64,000 nucleotides of DNA from Rhizobiaceae bacterium CPCC 101076 (GTDB lineage: Bacteria; Pseudomonadota; Alphaproteobacteria; Rhizobiales; Methylopilaceae), in contig QDFX01000003.1 of NCBI GenBank assembly GCA_003347645.1, forward strand, positions 62,001 through 126,000, in the 5' to 3' direction. Every line of letters begins with the position of its first letter. The first letter of the stretch is position 1. Below the pieces are notes generated by a model. That model saw nothing but the letters and a program-made list of their open reading frames with translations. It had not been told where the DNA came from and did not search any database. This document shows positions 47,469-55,255 of this stretch, piece by piece. A program made the position numbers and the translations under genes.

Positions 47469-48037
47469 CACGGCCATCCTCGGTCGATGCCGGCGGTCTT
47501 GAGCAGGTCGGACAACCGCTTGCGCGCATAGAACAGGCGCGTCTTCACGGTGTTCTCCGGAATTCCGAGGATTTGGCTCGCCTCTTCCACGCTCTTCTCG
47601 TGGTAGTAGACGAGATCCACGATCTCACGGTGTTCCGTGGACAAGTGGTTCAAGCACTCACGAATGGCGCTTGCCTTGTCCTTCTTCTGGATCGTCACTT
47701 CGGGGCTGTCGCCGTCGTCCTCTATGGATTCGGCGACTTCCTCGTCGAGTTCGGCATCGGTCTTCTTCCGAAGCGAACTTAGCGCCTTGAAACGTGCGAT
47801 CGAGAGAAGCCAGGTCGAAACGCTGGATCGTCCCTCGAACCGCCCGGCCTGACGCCAGACGTCCAAGAATACCTCGCTGATCAAGTCCTCCGCATTTGCC
47901 TCATTACGAACGAGCCTGAGTACGAAGCGGTAAACCCGCACATGGTGCCGCGCGAACAGCACCTGCATCGCCAGTTTGTCGCCTGCCGCAATGCGGCCGA
48001 TCAGAACATCATCGGGCGTTGCCGTGTTTGCAGCCAC
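47468..48037 (-). CDS. ECF-type RNA polymerase sigma factor
   Basis: This is a 189-residue extracytoplasmic-function sigma factor. Region 2 (about 25-95) has NEANAEDLISEVFLDVWRQA and STWLLSIARFKALSSLR. Region 4 (about 130-185) has LSTEHREIVDLVYYHEKSVE and IPENTVKTRLFYARKRL. Between them lies an acidic linker (about 96-115). It heads the operon with an anti-sigma factor and a subtilase (one-base overlap, TGATG). There is no long C-terminal extension. The signal and regulon are unknown. Confidence 0.93.
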   Translation of the reverse strand: MAANTATPDDVLIGRIAAGDKLAMQVLFARHHVRVYRFVLRLVRNEANAEDLISEVFLDVWRQAGRFEGRSSVSTWLLSIARFKALSSLRKKTDAELDEEVAESIEDDGDSPEVTIQKKDKASAIRECLNHLSTEHREIVDLVYYHEKSVEEASQILGIPENTVKTRLFYARKRLSDLLKTAGIDRGWP

Positions 48038-48143
48038 TTCGTACCTGCTCGTTTATGGGTCGCGGAAGGATGTCCAGAGGTTCAAGACGACCGGGGTCGT
48101 AACGAAGATTTATTTCGTGGGCGTTTCGAGACGGAAACAAAAG

Positions 48144-48174
48144 CGAAAAGCCGGTTTTCGCCGGCTTTTCGTTT
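48144..48174. terminator. bidirectional terminator upstream of the ECF gene
   Basis: CGAAAAGCCGG (48144-48154) and CCGGCTTTTCG (48161-48171) form a perfect 11-bp stem with a 6-base loop. TTT follows on the plus strand and CTTTTGTTT on the minus strand. It shields the sigma factor operon from the upstream histidine-rich genes. Confidence 0.75.
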
Positions 48175-48275
48175 AATCGCAGATCTTTTTTGTGGTCCAG
48201 ACCCAATCCGACGCCCGGATGGGGGTTCTGACCCTTACCTTCCGCAGAACGCAGTTTCGCTGACTCGCAAGAGAA

Positions 48276-48297
48276 GGGGCGCTCCGAAGAGCGCCCC
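48276..48297 (-). terminator. terminator of the histidine-rich gene
   Basis: A 9-bp perfect stem GGGGCGCTC/GAGCGCCCC with a CGAA tetraloop lies just after the stop at 48310. On the minus strand TTCTCTTG follows, a weak thymine tract. Confidence 0.6.
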
Positions 48298-48309
48298 CTG
48301 GTCTGCGGC

Positions 48310-48591
48310 TCAGTAGCTGCAGACCTTCTTCTTGGTCCAGTACCAGTCCGGACCGGGGCCCGGATTGTAGACCTTCACCTTCTTCCACCAGCAGCTCGGG
48401 CCGTAGCTGCTGTAGTACGGTCCGTGGAACTTGAAGCCGAAATGACCGCCGTGATGACCATGGTGGCCATGATGACCGCCGTGATGCCCGCCGCCGTGAT
48501 GGCCGCCCTTGGCGGAAGCGATCGTGGGGGACAGGGCCATCGCGCCGAGAGCTGCGGCCGCCGACAAAGTGAGCATTGATTTGCGAAGCAT
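48310..48591 (-). CDS. histidine-rich secreted small protein, paralogue A
   Basis: The product is 93 residues. The signal peptide is about 1-28 (ending ASA). A His/Gly-rich stretch (about 30-50, repeats of GGHHGG and HHGHHG) and an aromatic part follow, then the C-terminal motif KKVKVYNPGPGPDWYWTKKK with a Cys at each side. His/Gly clusters can bind Ni, Zn or Cu ions, but no metal role is shown. It shares the start MLRK and the whole C-terminus with its neighbour at 48756-49031, so the pair arose by tandem duplication. It has its own terminator. Confidence 0.75.
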   Translation of the reverse strand: MLRKSMLTLSAAAALGAMALSPTIASAKGGHHGGGHHGGHHGHHGHHGGHFGFKFHGPYYSSYGPSCWWKKVKVYNPGPGPDWYWTKKKVCSY

Positions 48592-48718
48592 ATGATCTTC
48601 CTCTGGTAATCAGGAGACCAGGAGGGGTGATCCGGTCCCTATGCTGATTGGTCGTCCTGAGGAGAGGGTTGGTTCGACAAAAGTATAAGAAAAACGATGC
48701 CTGGAACGGATGAACAGG

Positions 48719-48746
48719 AAAGAAAAAGGCGCCCCGGAGGGCGCCT
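48719..48746 (-). terminator. terminator of paralogue B
   Basis: On the minus strand AGGCGCCC pairs with GGGCGCCT (48746-48739 with 48734-48727, CGGA loop in plus orientation) and is followed by a TTTTTCTTT tract. It lies 9 bases after the stop of the histidine-rich gene at 48756 and is a good rho-independent terminator. Confidence 0.8.
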
Positions 48747-48755
48747 CACATCTGC

Positions 48756-49031
48756 TCAGTAGCAGATCTTCTTCTTGGTCCAGTACCAGTCCGGGCCGGG
48801 ACCCGGATTGTAGACCTTGACCTTCTTCCAGTAGCAGGTCGGGCCGCCGATCACGACCACACCCGGCGAGTAATAGCCGTGATGGCCATGGTGGCTGTGA
48901 TGGCCGTGGAAACCGACCCCGAAACCACCGAAGCCGATGCTGACGCCGCCGGCCGAGGCCGCGGTGGGAACGAGGGCGGAGGCACCGAGCGCCGCAGCCG
49001 CAGCAAAGCCAAGAACGATCTTGCGAAGCAT
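48756..49031 (-). CDS. histidine-rich secreted small protein, paralogue B
   Basis: The product is 91 residues. The signal peptide is about 1-27 (MLRKIVLGFAAAAALGASAL, cut after ASA). A Gly-rich segment is followed by HGHHSHHGHHG (about 42-52), then a single Cys (PTCYWKK) and the same C-terminal motif VKVYNPGPGPDWYWTKKK as paralogue A, ending ICY. I use the ATG at 49031: GAAGGG lies 9 bases before it and it aligns with the start of A; an ATG nine bases earlier is too close to that site. Function unknown. Confidence 0.75.
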   Translation of the reverse strand: MLRKIVLGFAAAAALGASALVPTAASAGGVSIGFGGFGVGFHGHHSHHGHHGYYSPGVVVIGGPTCYWKKVKVYNPGPGPDWYWTKKKICY

Positions 49032-49144
49032 AATGGTCATCCCTTCAACTTGGTGAGGCCGCCCGTTTAAGCCGGGATATTCGGCCTCGATGACCATTCG
49101 TCGTGGGGCTCGCGAAACCGGTTCATTCGATTTTGAAAAAAGAA

Positions 49145-51238
49145 TCAACCCGCACTCAGGAGGCGTGCGGCCTCCTCGCGTTCGAACAGATAGAGCAGGG
49201 TGCGCAGCGCCGGACCGCGCGGGCCGGTCAGGTGCGGATCGCGGTCCAGAAGCATGACCGCTTCCTTGCGGGCGGTCTCCAGAAGCTCGCCGTAAATCTC
49301 GACATTGGCGAGCCGCGTTCCGGGCAGGCCGCTCTGGCGGGTGCCGAGCACCTCGCCTTCACCACGCAGGCGAAGGTCTTCCTCTGCGATACGGAAACCG
49401 TCCTCGGTTTCGCGGAGAATCTTGAGGCGCTTCTCGGCCGTCTCGCCGAGCGGAGGCTTGTAGACGAGAACGCAGGTCGACTTCGCATCGCCACGCCCGA
49501 CGCGGCCCCGGAGCTGATGGAGCTGTGCGAGGCCGAAACGTTCGGCGTGTTCGATGACCATGATATTGGCCTCGGGCACGTCGACGCCGACCTCGATGAC
49601 CGTCGTTGCAACCAGGATGCGGGTCTGTCCGGACGCGAATCCAGCCATCACGGAATCCTTTTCGGCGCCACGCATCTTGCCGTGGACCAGAGCGACCTGG
49701 CCCGGAAACTCCATCGATAGCTGGATATAACGTTCCTCGGCTGCCGCCGCGTCGACGAGGTCCGACTCCGAGACGAGCGGGCAGACCCAGTAGACGCGGG
49801 ACCCGGTTTCGAGAGCGCGGTGCAGACCGGCGATGACTTCGTCCACGCGCTCGCTCGAAACCACGCGGGTGTCGATCGGCTTCCGGCCGGCCGGCTTTTC
49901 ATGAAGCGCCGAGACTTCCATGTCGCCGAAATATGTGAGGACCAAAGTGCGGGGGATCGGCGTTGCCGTCATCACCAATACGTCGACGGCTTCGCCCTTG
50001 GCCGCGAGTGCCAGCCGCTGATGGACGCCGAAACGATGCTGTTCGTCGACGACCGCGAAGGCGAGGTCCTTGAAGGCGACGATCTCCTGGAACAGGGCAT
50101 GAGTGCCAACCAGGATATCCACGTCGCCCGCCGCGACGTTGGCGAGGATCGCCTCACGTTCTCGACCCTTCTCGCGGGCGGTCAGGATGGCGACGCGAAG
50201 GCCGGCCGCCTCGGCGAGCGGCTTGATTGTCTTGAGATGCTGCCGTGCGAGGATTTCCGTCGGCGCCATCATCGCCGCCTGACGGCCGGCCTCGACTACG
50301 GTCGCCATCGCCAGCAGGGCGACGACGGTCTTGCCCGAGCCGACGTCACCCTGGAGGAGGCGCAGCATGCGCTCGGGTTTGGCCAGATCGCCACGAATGT
50401 CGTGAACGGCGCGAACCTGGGAGCCGGTCAATGCAAACGGCAAAGCGGCTTCGAGTTTCGTCACGATGCGCCCGTCACCGGCGCTCGAGCGCCCGTGCTG
50501 GTGGCGCATGTGACGGCGGACCAGACCGAGCGCGAGCTGGCCGGACAGCAATTCGTCATAGGCCAGACGATGACGGCTCGGGCTTTCCGGCGCCGCGTCC
50601 TCCGGCTGGAGCGGCAGATGGAGATGGCGCAGGGCTTCGCGGAACCTCGGCCAGCCGCGGCCGGCGACGACCGATGGATCCTGCCATTCGGCGAGATCGG
50701 GAATCCGTTCGGCGGCTGCTCGGGCCGCGCGAGATATCAATCCCTGTGTGACACCTTCGGTCAGAGGATAGACCGGCTCGACCAGCGGGAGCTTCGACAG
50801 GCCGGCTTCATCGACGATCCGCTCGGGATGCACCATCTGCAGCATGCCGTCGTATTGTTCGAGCCGTCCCGATATCCAGCGCTTCGCCCCGATCGGAAGC
50901 TGGCGCTCGACGTAGTTCTTGTTGGCTCCGAAGAAGACGAGCGTGACCCAGCCGGTGCCGTCGGTGACGACGATGCGGGTCGGAGCCTTCGGGCGGTTGC
51001 GCGGGGGGGCGTGGATTTCCTCGACCGTGACTTCGAGCGTGACCGTCCCGCCGGGCACCGCATCGGCGATCTTCGGGCGCATGCGGCGATCGACGATGCC
51101 GCTCGGCAGATGGAACAGGACGTCGAGGACGCGCGGCTCGTCCCCGAGAAGCCGCTTGAGGGGAAGCGCGCTCTTTTCGCCGAACCCCTGAAGGGTTTCG
51201 ACGGGCGAGAACAACGGATTGAGGGCAGGGGGACGCAT
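49145..51238 (-). CDS. recG: ATP-dependent DNA helicase RecG
   Basis: RecG remodels stalled replication forks and branch-migrates Holliday junctions. The product is 697 residues. The N-terminal wedge (OB fold) domain is about 60-160. Helicase motif I is LLQGDVGSGKTVVAL (about 292), motif II DEQH in FAVVDEQHRFGVHQR (about 395), and motif VI QLRGRVGRG (about 590). The ILVATTVIEVGVDVPEA stretch is typical. It is the usual neighbour of sdhE and mfd and is divergent from them. Confidence 0.96.
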   Translation of the reverse strand: MRPPALNPLFSPVETLQGFGEKSALPLKRLLGDEPRVLDVLFHLPSGIVDRRMRPKIADAVPGGTVTLEVTVEEIHAPPRNRPKAPTRIVVTDGTGWVTLVFFGANKNYVERQLPIGAKRWISGRLEQYDGMLQMVHPERIVDEAGLSKLPLVEPVYPLTEGVTQGLISRAARAAAERIPDLAEWQDPSVVAGRGWPRFREALRHLHLPLQPEDAAPESPSRHRLAYDELLSGQLALGLVRRHMRHQHGRSSAGDGRIVTKLEAALPFALTGSQVRAVHDIRGDLAKPERMLRLLQGDVGSGKTVVALLAMATVVEAGRQAAMMAPTEILARQHLKTIKPLAEAAGLRVAILTAREKGREREAILANVAAGDVDILVGTHALFQEIVAFKDLAFAVVDEQHRFGVHQRLALAAKGEAVDVLVMTATPIPRTLVLTYFGDMEVSALHEKPAGRKPIDTRVVSSERVDEVIAGLHRALETGSRVYWVCPLVSESDLVDAAAAEERYIQLSMEFPGQVALVHGKMRGAEKDSVMAGFASGQTRILVATTVIEVGVDVPEANIMVIEHAERFGLAQLHQLRGRVGRGDAKSTCVLVYKPPLGETAEKRLKILRETEDGFRIAEEDLRLRGEGEVLGTRQSGLPGTRLANVEIYGELLETARKEAVMLLDRDPHLTGPRGPALRTLLYLFEREEAARLLSAG

Positions 51239-51287
51239 GGAAAGCGGACGGTGCCTGCTTGTAGGTCAGGGTTCAAGAGTTGCGCGT

Positions 51288-51389
51288 TTTCCGGGGCGGC
51301 GAAGCCGAGCCCGGAAACCATAGCCCTTGTCTGGCGAGCCGAGATGCTGCGGGGTATGGGTCTCGGGCTCGGCTTCGCCGCCCCGAGAC
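51288..51389. repeat. intergenic palindromic repeat, copy 2
   Basis: A 102-base element lies between recG and sdhE. Hairpin 1 (51288-51317) has TTTCCGGG/CCCGGAAA arms; hairpin 2 (51360-51389) has GTCTCGGG/CCCGAGAC arms. The inner parts of the two hairpins are inverted copies of each other (CTCGGCTTCGCCG). CCATA (51318-51322) and TATGG (51355-51359) flank the central spacer. The plan matches the element at 25496-25590, so this is a repeat family. It separates two divergent genes and probably holds or borders their promoters. Confidence 0.7.
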
Positions 51390-51443
51390 ACCAAGGAACA
51401 CGCTTGTTGCGGCGCGGCTCTCAACTACATAAAGCCTTCTCTC

Positions 51444-51752
51444 GTGACCGGAACCACCCGCACCACCGCTGAATTGAACCCGCGCCGACGCCGCGTGCTT
51501 TACCGAGCCTGGCATCGCGGTACGCGGGAGATGGATTTCATCTTCGGCCGATTCACCGATGAGTGGATTGACCGGATGAGCGACACCGAACTCGATGAGT
51601 TCGAGCGGATCCTCGACGCGGGCGATACCGAGCTTTTCCTATGGGTCGCCGGCCAGATGCCGGTACCCGCCGAATACGATACCGAACTGTTTCGCCGCAT
51701 CAGGGCGTTTCATGGAGTGCCGGCTGGGCCGGGTGGACAGGATTTGACGTGA
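51444..51752 (+). CDS. sdhE: FAD assembly factor SdhE
   Basis: SdhE (DUF339) promotes covalent attachment of FAD to succinate dehydrogenase. The product is 102 residues from the GTG at 51444; the open frame upstream lies in the repeat element. The family motif RGxxExD is present as RGTREMDFIFGRF (about residue 22), and WVAGQMPVPAEYD is typical for alphaproteobacterial members. The ribosome-binding site is weak. It overlaps mfd by GTGA, so the two are co-translated. Confidence 0.9.
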   Translation: MTGTTRTTAELNPRRRRVLYRAWHRGTREMDFIFGRFTDEWIDRMSDTELDEFERILDAGDTELFLWVAGQMPVPAEYDTELFRRIRAFHGVPAGPGGQDLT

Positions 51753-54700
51753 AGCAGGCCGATGTGCTCGCGCGTGGCGGGCAGCTGATCTTTACCCATA
51801 CGCCGGATGGCTTCGACGCCATGGTGCTCGCCGATCTGGCGCGGGCGCTCGCGCGGAACGACCGCAACGCGCCGGCCGCGATCGCCTATGTCGCTCGCGA
51901 GCGCACCCGCATGCATGCGATGGAGCGCGAACTCGCCTTCTTCGCGCCGGACATCGACACGCTGACCTTCCCGTCCTGGGACGTGCTGCCCTATGACCGC
52001 GCCTCTCCGAATGCCGCCATCTCGGCGCAGCGGATGACGACGCTCGCCCGCCTGGCCCGCACCAAGCAGGGTGACAAGCCCCGCGTCGTGCTGACGACGG
52101 CGAACGCGGTGGTTCAGCGCGTGACCAGCAGGAAGCAGATCGCGGCGCAGAGCCTTTCTGTCGCGCCGGGCAACGCCGTCGATCTCAACGGTCTCGTTCA
52201 GTGGCTGGAGACCAACGGCTTCCTGCGCGCCTCGACCGTTCGCGATACCGGCGAATATGCGGTGCGCGGCGGTATCCTCGATCTCTACCCGCCGGGACAT
52301 CCTGCGCCGGTCCGCCTCGACTTCTTCGGCGACACGCTGGAATCGATCCGGCCGTTCGATCCCGAGACGCAGCGTTCGACCAGCCAGATGAAGGCGCTCG
52401 ACCTCGTCCCGGTCAGCGAGGTTCTGCTGACGCAGGAGACGATGCGCCGTTTCCGGCAGGCCTATATCGCCGACTTCGGAGCGCCGCACCGCGGCGATGC
52501 GCTCTATGAAGCCGTGAGCGAAGGCCGTCGCTATCCGGGCGTCGAGCACTGGCTGCCGCTATTCCACGACGGACTGGAGACCCTGTTCGACCATCTCCCA
52601 GGCGCGGTGGTCGTGCTGGACCATCTGGTCGAGGACGCGGCTTCCCAGCGCCTGGCACACGTCGCGGACTATTACGAGGCCCGCAAGAGCGGCCTCGACG
52701 AGCAGGCCGGTGGTGCGCCGTATCATCCGCTCAAGCCGGACAAGCTCTATCTGTCGCCGAAGGAGTTCAAGGACGTCCTCGGCAAGAGCGGCCTGGCTCG
52801 CTTCTATCCGTTCGAGGCGGAAGCCAGGGAAGGCGTCCAGATCGTGGACGCGGGCGGGCGTCCCGGTCGCAATTTCGCTCCCGAACGCGCCGACGAGAAC
52901 GCCAATGTCTTCGACGCGGCGGCGAAGCATATCAACGAGCTTCACGAAGCCGGAAAACGCGTCGTCGTCGCCGCCTGGTCGGAGGGTGCACGCGAGCGCC
53001 TGAGCCATGTCCTTCACGATCACGGCCTCGAAGACCAGAAAGAAGTCGCGAGCTGGGCCGAGGCGCAGAAGCTCGCCAAGGACCATGTGGGTCTCGCTGT
53101 TCTCGGCCTCGAAACAGGCTTCGAGACGCCGGACCTCGCCGTCGTCGGCGAACAGGACATTGTCGGCGACCGCCTGATCCGCGGCCGCAAGAAAGCGCGA
53201 CGGGCCGCCGACTTTCTCACGGAAGTCACGGGTCTGTCGGCGGGCGATATCGTCGTCCATGTCGATCATGGGATCGGCCGTTTCATGGATCTGAAAGCGA
53301 TCCAGGCGGCCGGCGCGCCGCATGACTGCCTTGAGATCATCTATGCCGGCGACGCCAAGCTCTATCTGCCGGTCGAGAACATTGAGCTGCTGTCTCGCTA
53401 CGGTTCCGAGGACACCGACGTCCAGCTCGATCGCCTGGGCGGCGCCGGGTGGCAGAACCGCAAGGCCAAGCTGAAGCAGCGCATCCGCGAAATGGCCGGC
53501 GAGCTGATCAAGGTCGCCGCGCAGCGGGCGATGCGCGAGGCGCAGCGGCTCAATCTCGCGGACGGCATGTACGAGGAGTTCGCGGCCCGTTTCCCGTTCG
53601 AGGAGACCGAAGACCAGCAGAACGCGATCGATGCCGTGCTCGACGATCTCGCGGCCGGGAAGCCGATGGATCGACTGGTCTGCGGCGACGTCGGCTTCGG
53701 CAAGACCGAGGTCGCGCTACGCGCCGCCTTCGTGGCGGCCATGAACGGGAAGCAGGTCGCGGTCGTCGTGCCGACCACGCTGCTCGCTCGTCAGCACTAT
53801 CGGAACTTCGCGGAACGGTTCCGCGGTTTTCCCCTGAAGGTGGCTCAGGCTTCGCGCTTCGTGGGTTCTGCCGAGATGAAGAAGACGAAGGAGGGCATCG
53901 CATCGGGCGATGTCGACGTGGTGGTCGGCACCCACGCCCTGCTGGCCAAGGGCGTTACCTTCAGGGATCTCGGTCTCGTCATCGTCGACGAGGAGCAGCA
54001 TTTCGGCGTCTCCCATAAGGAACGGCTGAAGCAGATGCGCGCCGAGGTGCATGTGCTCACTCTGACCGCGACGCCGATTCCGCGCACCTTGCAGCTCGCA
54101 CTGACGGGCGTGCGCGAGCTGTCGATCATTGCGACGCCTCCGGTCGACCGCCTCGCCGTTCGTACATATGTCGCTCCATTCGATCCGCTTGTCGTTCGAG
54201 AGGCATTGCTTCGGGAGCGCTATCGCGGCGGCCAGAGCTTCTATGTCTGCCCGCGTATCGAGGACATCGCGACCATCACCGAATTCCTGCGGACTCAGGT
54301 GCCGGAGGTGAAGTTCGCAGTCGGTCACGGCCAGATGGCGGCGACCGAACTCGAGGACGTGATGACCGCGTTCTATGAGGGACAGTACGACGTGCTGGTC
54401 TCGACCACGATCGTCGAGTCCGGCCTCGACATCCCGAACGCCAATACGCTGATCGTCCATCGCGCCGATATGTTCGGCCTGGCCCAGCTCTACCAGCTTC
54501 GCGGCCGCGTCGGCCGGGCGAAGACCCGCGCCTATGCGATCCTGACCACGCCGGTGAACAAGGCGCTGACGGCCAATGCCGAGAAGCGGCTGAAAGTGCT
54601 GCAATCGCTGGACAGCCTTGGCGCTGGCTTCCAGCTCGCCTCGCACGACCTCGACATCCGCGGCGCCGGCAATCTGCTCGGCGACGAACAGTCGGGTCAT

Positions 54701-55252
54701 ATCCGGGAGGTTGGCTACGAGCTCTATCAGCAGATGCTGGAGGAGGCGGTGGCCGCGCTCAAGGAGGGCGGCGAGGTCATCGACGAGCAATGGTCGCCGA
54801 CGATCGCGATCGGCACGCCGGTGCTCATTCCCGAGACCTATGTCGAGGATCTGGAACTCAGGCTCGGCCTTTATCGCCGTCTCGCCGGGATCAGCGACGA
54901 TGCGGACATCGCGGCGTTCGGCGTGGAGCTGGCCGACCGCTTCGGACCGCGTCCGCCGGAGGTCGAGCATCTGCTCAAGATCGTCGGCATCAAGGCGCTG
55001 TGCCGGAAGGCGAATGTTGAGAAGATCGATGCAGGCCCGAAGGGCGTGGTCATCGCCTTCCGCGACAACAGCTTCGGCAATCCGGACGGCCTGATCGCGT
55101 GGCTCTCGAAGGAGCGGGACGTGAAGCTGCGCCCGGACTTCAAGCTGGTCTTCAAGCGCGACTGGGCGACGCCAGAGCAGCGACTGAAAGGCACGACTGG
55201 CCTGATGCGCCAGATCGCCATGATCGCCGAGGCGAGCAAGAAGGCGGCTTAG
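51749..55252 (+). CDS. mfd: transcription-repair coupling factor
   Basis: Mfd removes stalled RNA polymerase at DNA lesions and recruits UvrA. The product is 1167 residues from the GTG at 51749, overlapping sdhE. The N-terminal UvrB-like domains span about 1-350 (PSWDVLPYDRASPN). The RNA polymerase interaction region near 500 has VHVDHGIGRFMDLK. The RecG-like motor is about 610-960, with Walker A GDVGFGKTEVALRA, DEEQH, LTATPIPRTLQLAL and QLRGRVGRAKTRAY. The C-terminal TRCF domain is about 1010-1130. Length fits the family (E. coli 1148). Confidence 0.97.
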   Translation: MKQADVLARGGQLIFTHTPDGFDAMVLADLARALARNDRNAPAAIAYVARERTRMHAMERELAFFAPDIDTLTFPSWDVLPYDRASPNAAISAQRMTTLARLARTKQGDKPRVVLTTANAVVQRVTSRKQIAAQSLSVAPGNAVDLNGLVQWLETNGFLRASTVRDTGEYAVRGGILDLYPPGHPAPVRLDFFGDTLESIRPFDPETQRSTSQMKALDLVPVSEVLLTQETMRRFRQAYIADFGAPHRGDALYEAVSEGRRYPGVEHWLPLFHDGLETLFDHLPGAVVVLDHLVEDAASQRLAHVADYYEARKSGLDEQAGGAPYHPLKPDKLYLSPKEFKDVLGKSGLARFYPFEAEAREGVQIVDAGGRPGRNFAPERADENANVFDAAAKHINELHEAGKRVVVAAWSEGARERLSHVLHDHGLEDQKEVASWAEAQKLAKDHVGLAVLGLETGFETPDLAVVGEQDIVGDRLIRGRKKARRAADFLTEVTGLSAGDIVVHVDHGIGRFMDLKAIQAAGAPHDCLEIIYAGDAKLYLPVENIELLSRYGSEDTDVQLDRLGGAGWQNRKAKLKQRIREMAGELIKVAAQRAMREAQRLNLADGMYEEFAARFPFEETEDQQNAIDAVLDDLAAGKPMDRLVCGDVGFGKTEVALRAAFVAAMNGKQVAVVVPTTLLARQHYRNFAERFRGFPLKVAQASRFVGSAEMKKTKEGIASGDVDVVVGTHALLAKGVTFRDLGLVIVDEEQHFGVSHKERLKQMRAEVHVLTLTATPIPRTLQLALTGVRELSIIATPPVDRLAVRTYVAPFDPLVVREALLRERYRGGQSFYVCPRIEDIATITEFLRTQVPEVKFAVGHGQMAATELEDVMTAFYEGQYDVLVSTTIVESGLDIPNANTLIVHRADMFGLAQLYQLRGRVGRAKTRAYAILTTPVNKALTANAEKRLKVLQSLDSLGAGFQLASHDLDIRGAGNLLGDEQSGHIREVGYELYQQMLEEAVAALKEGGEVIDEQWSPTIAIGTPVLIPETYVEDLELRLGLYRRLAGISDDADIAAFGVELADRFGPRPPEVEHLLKIVGIKALCRKANVEKIDAGPKGVVIAFRDNSFGNPDGLIAWLSKERDVKLRPDFKLVFKRDWATPEQRLKGTTGLMRQIAMIAEASKKAA

Positions 55253-55255
55253 AGC

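Noticed and set aside
49820-51472. Open frame of about 550 codons opposite recG
   Set aside because: It is an antisense shadow of RecG helicase motifs and runs through the palindromic repeat.
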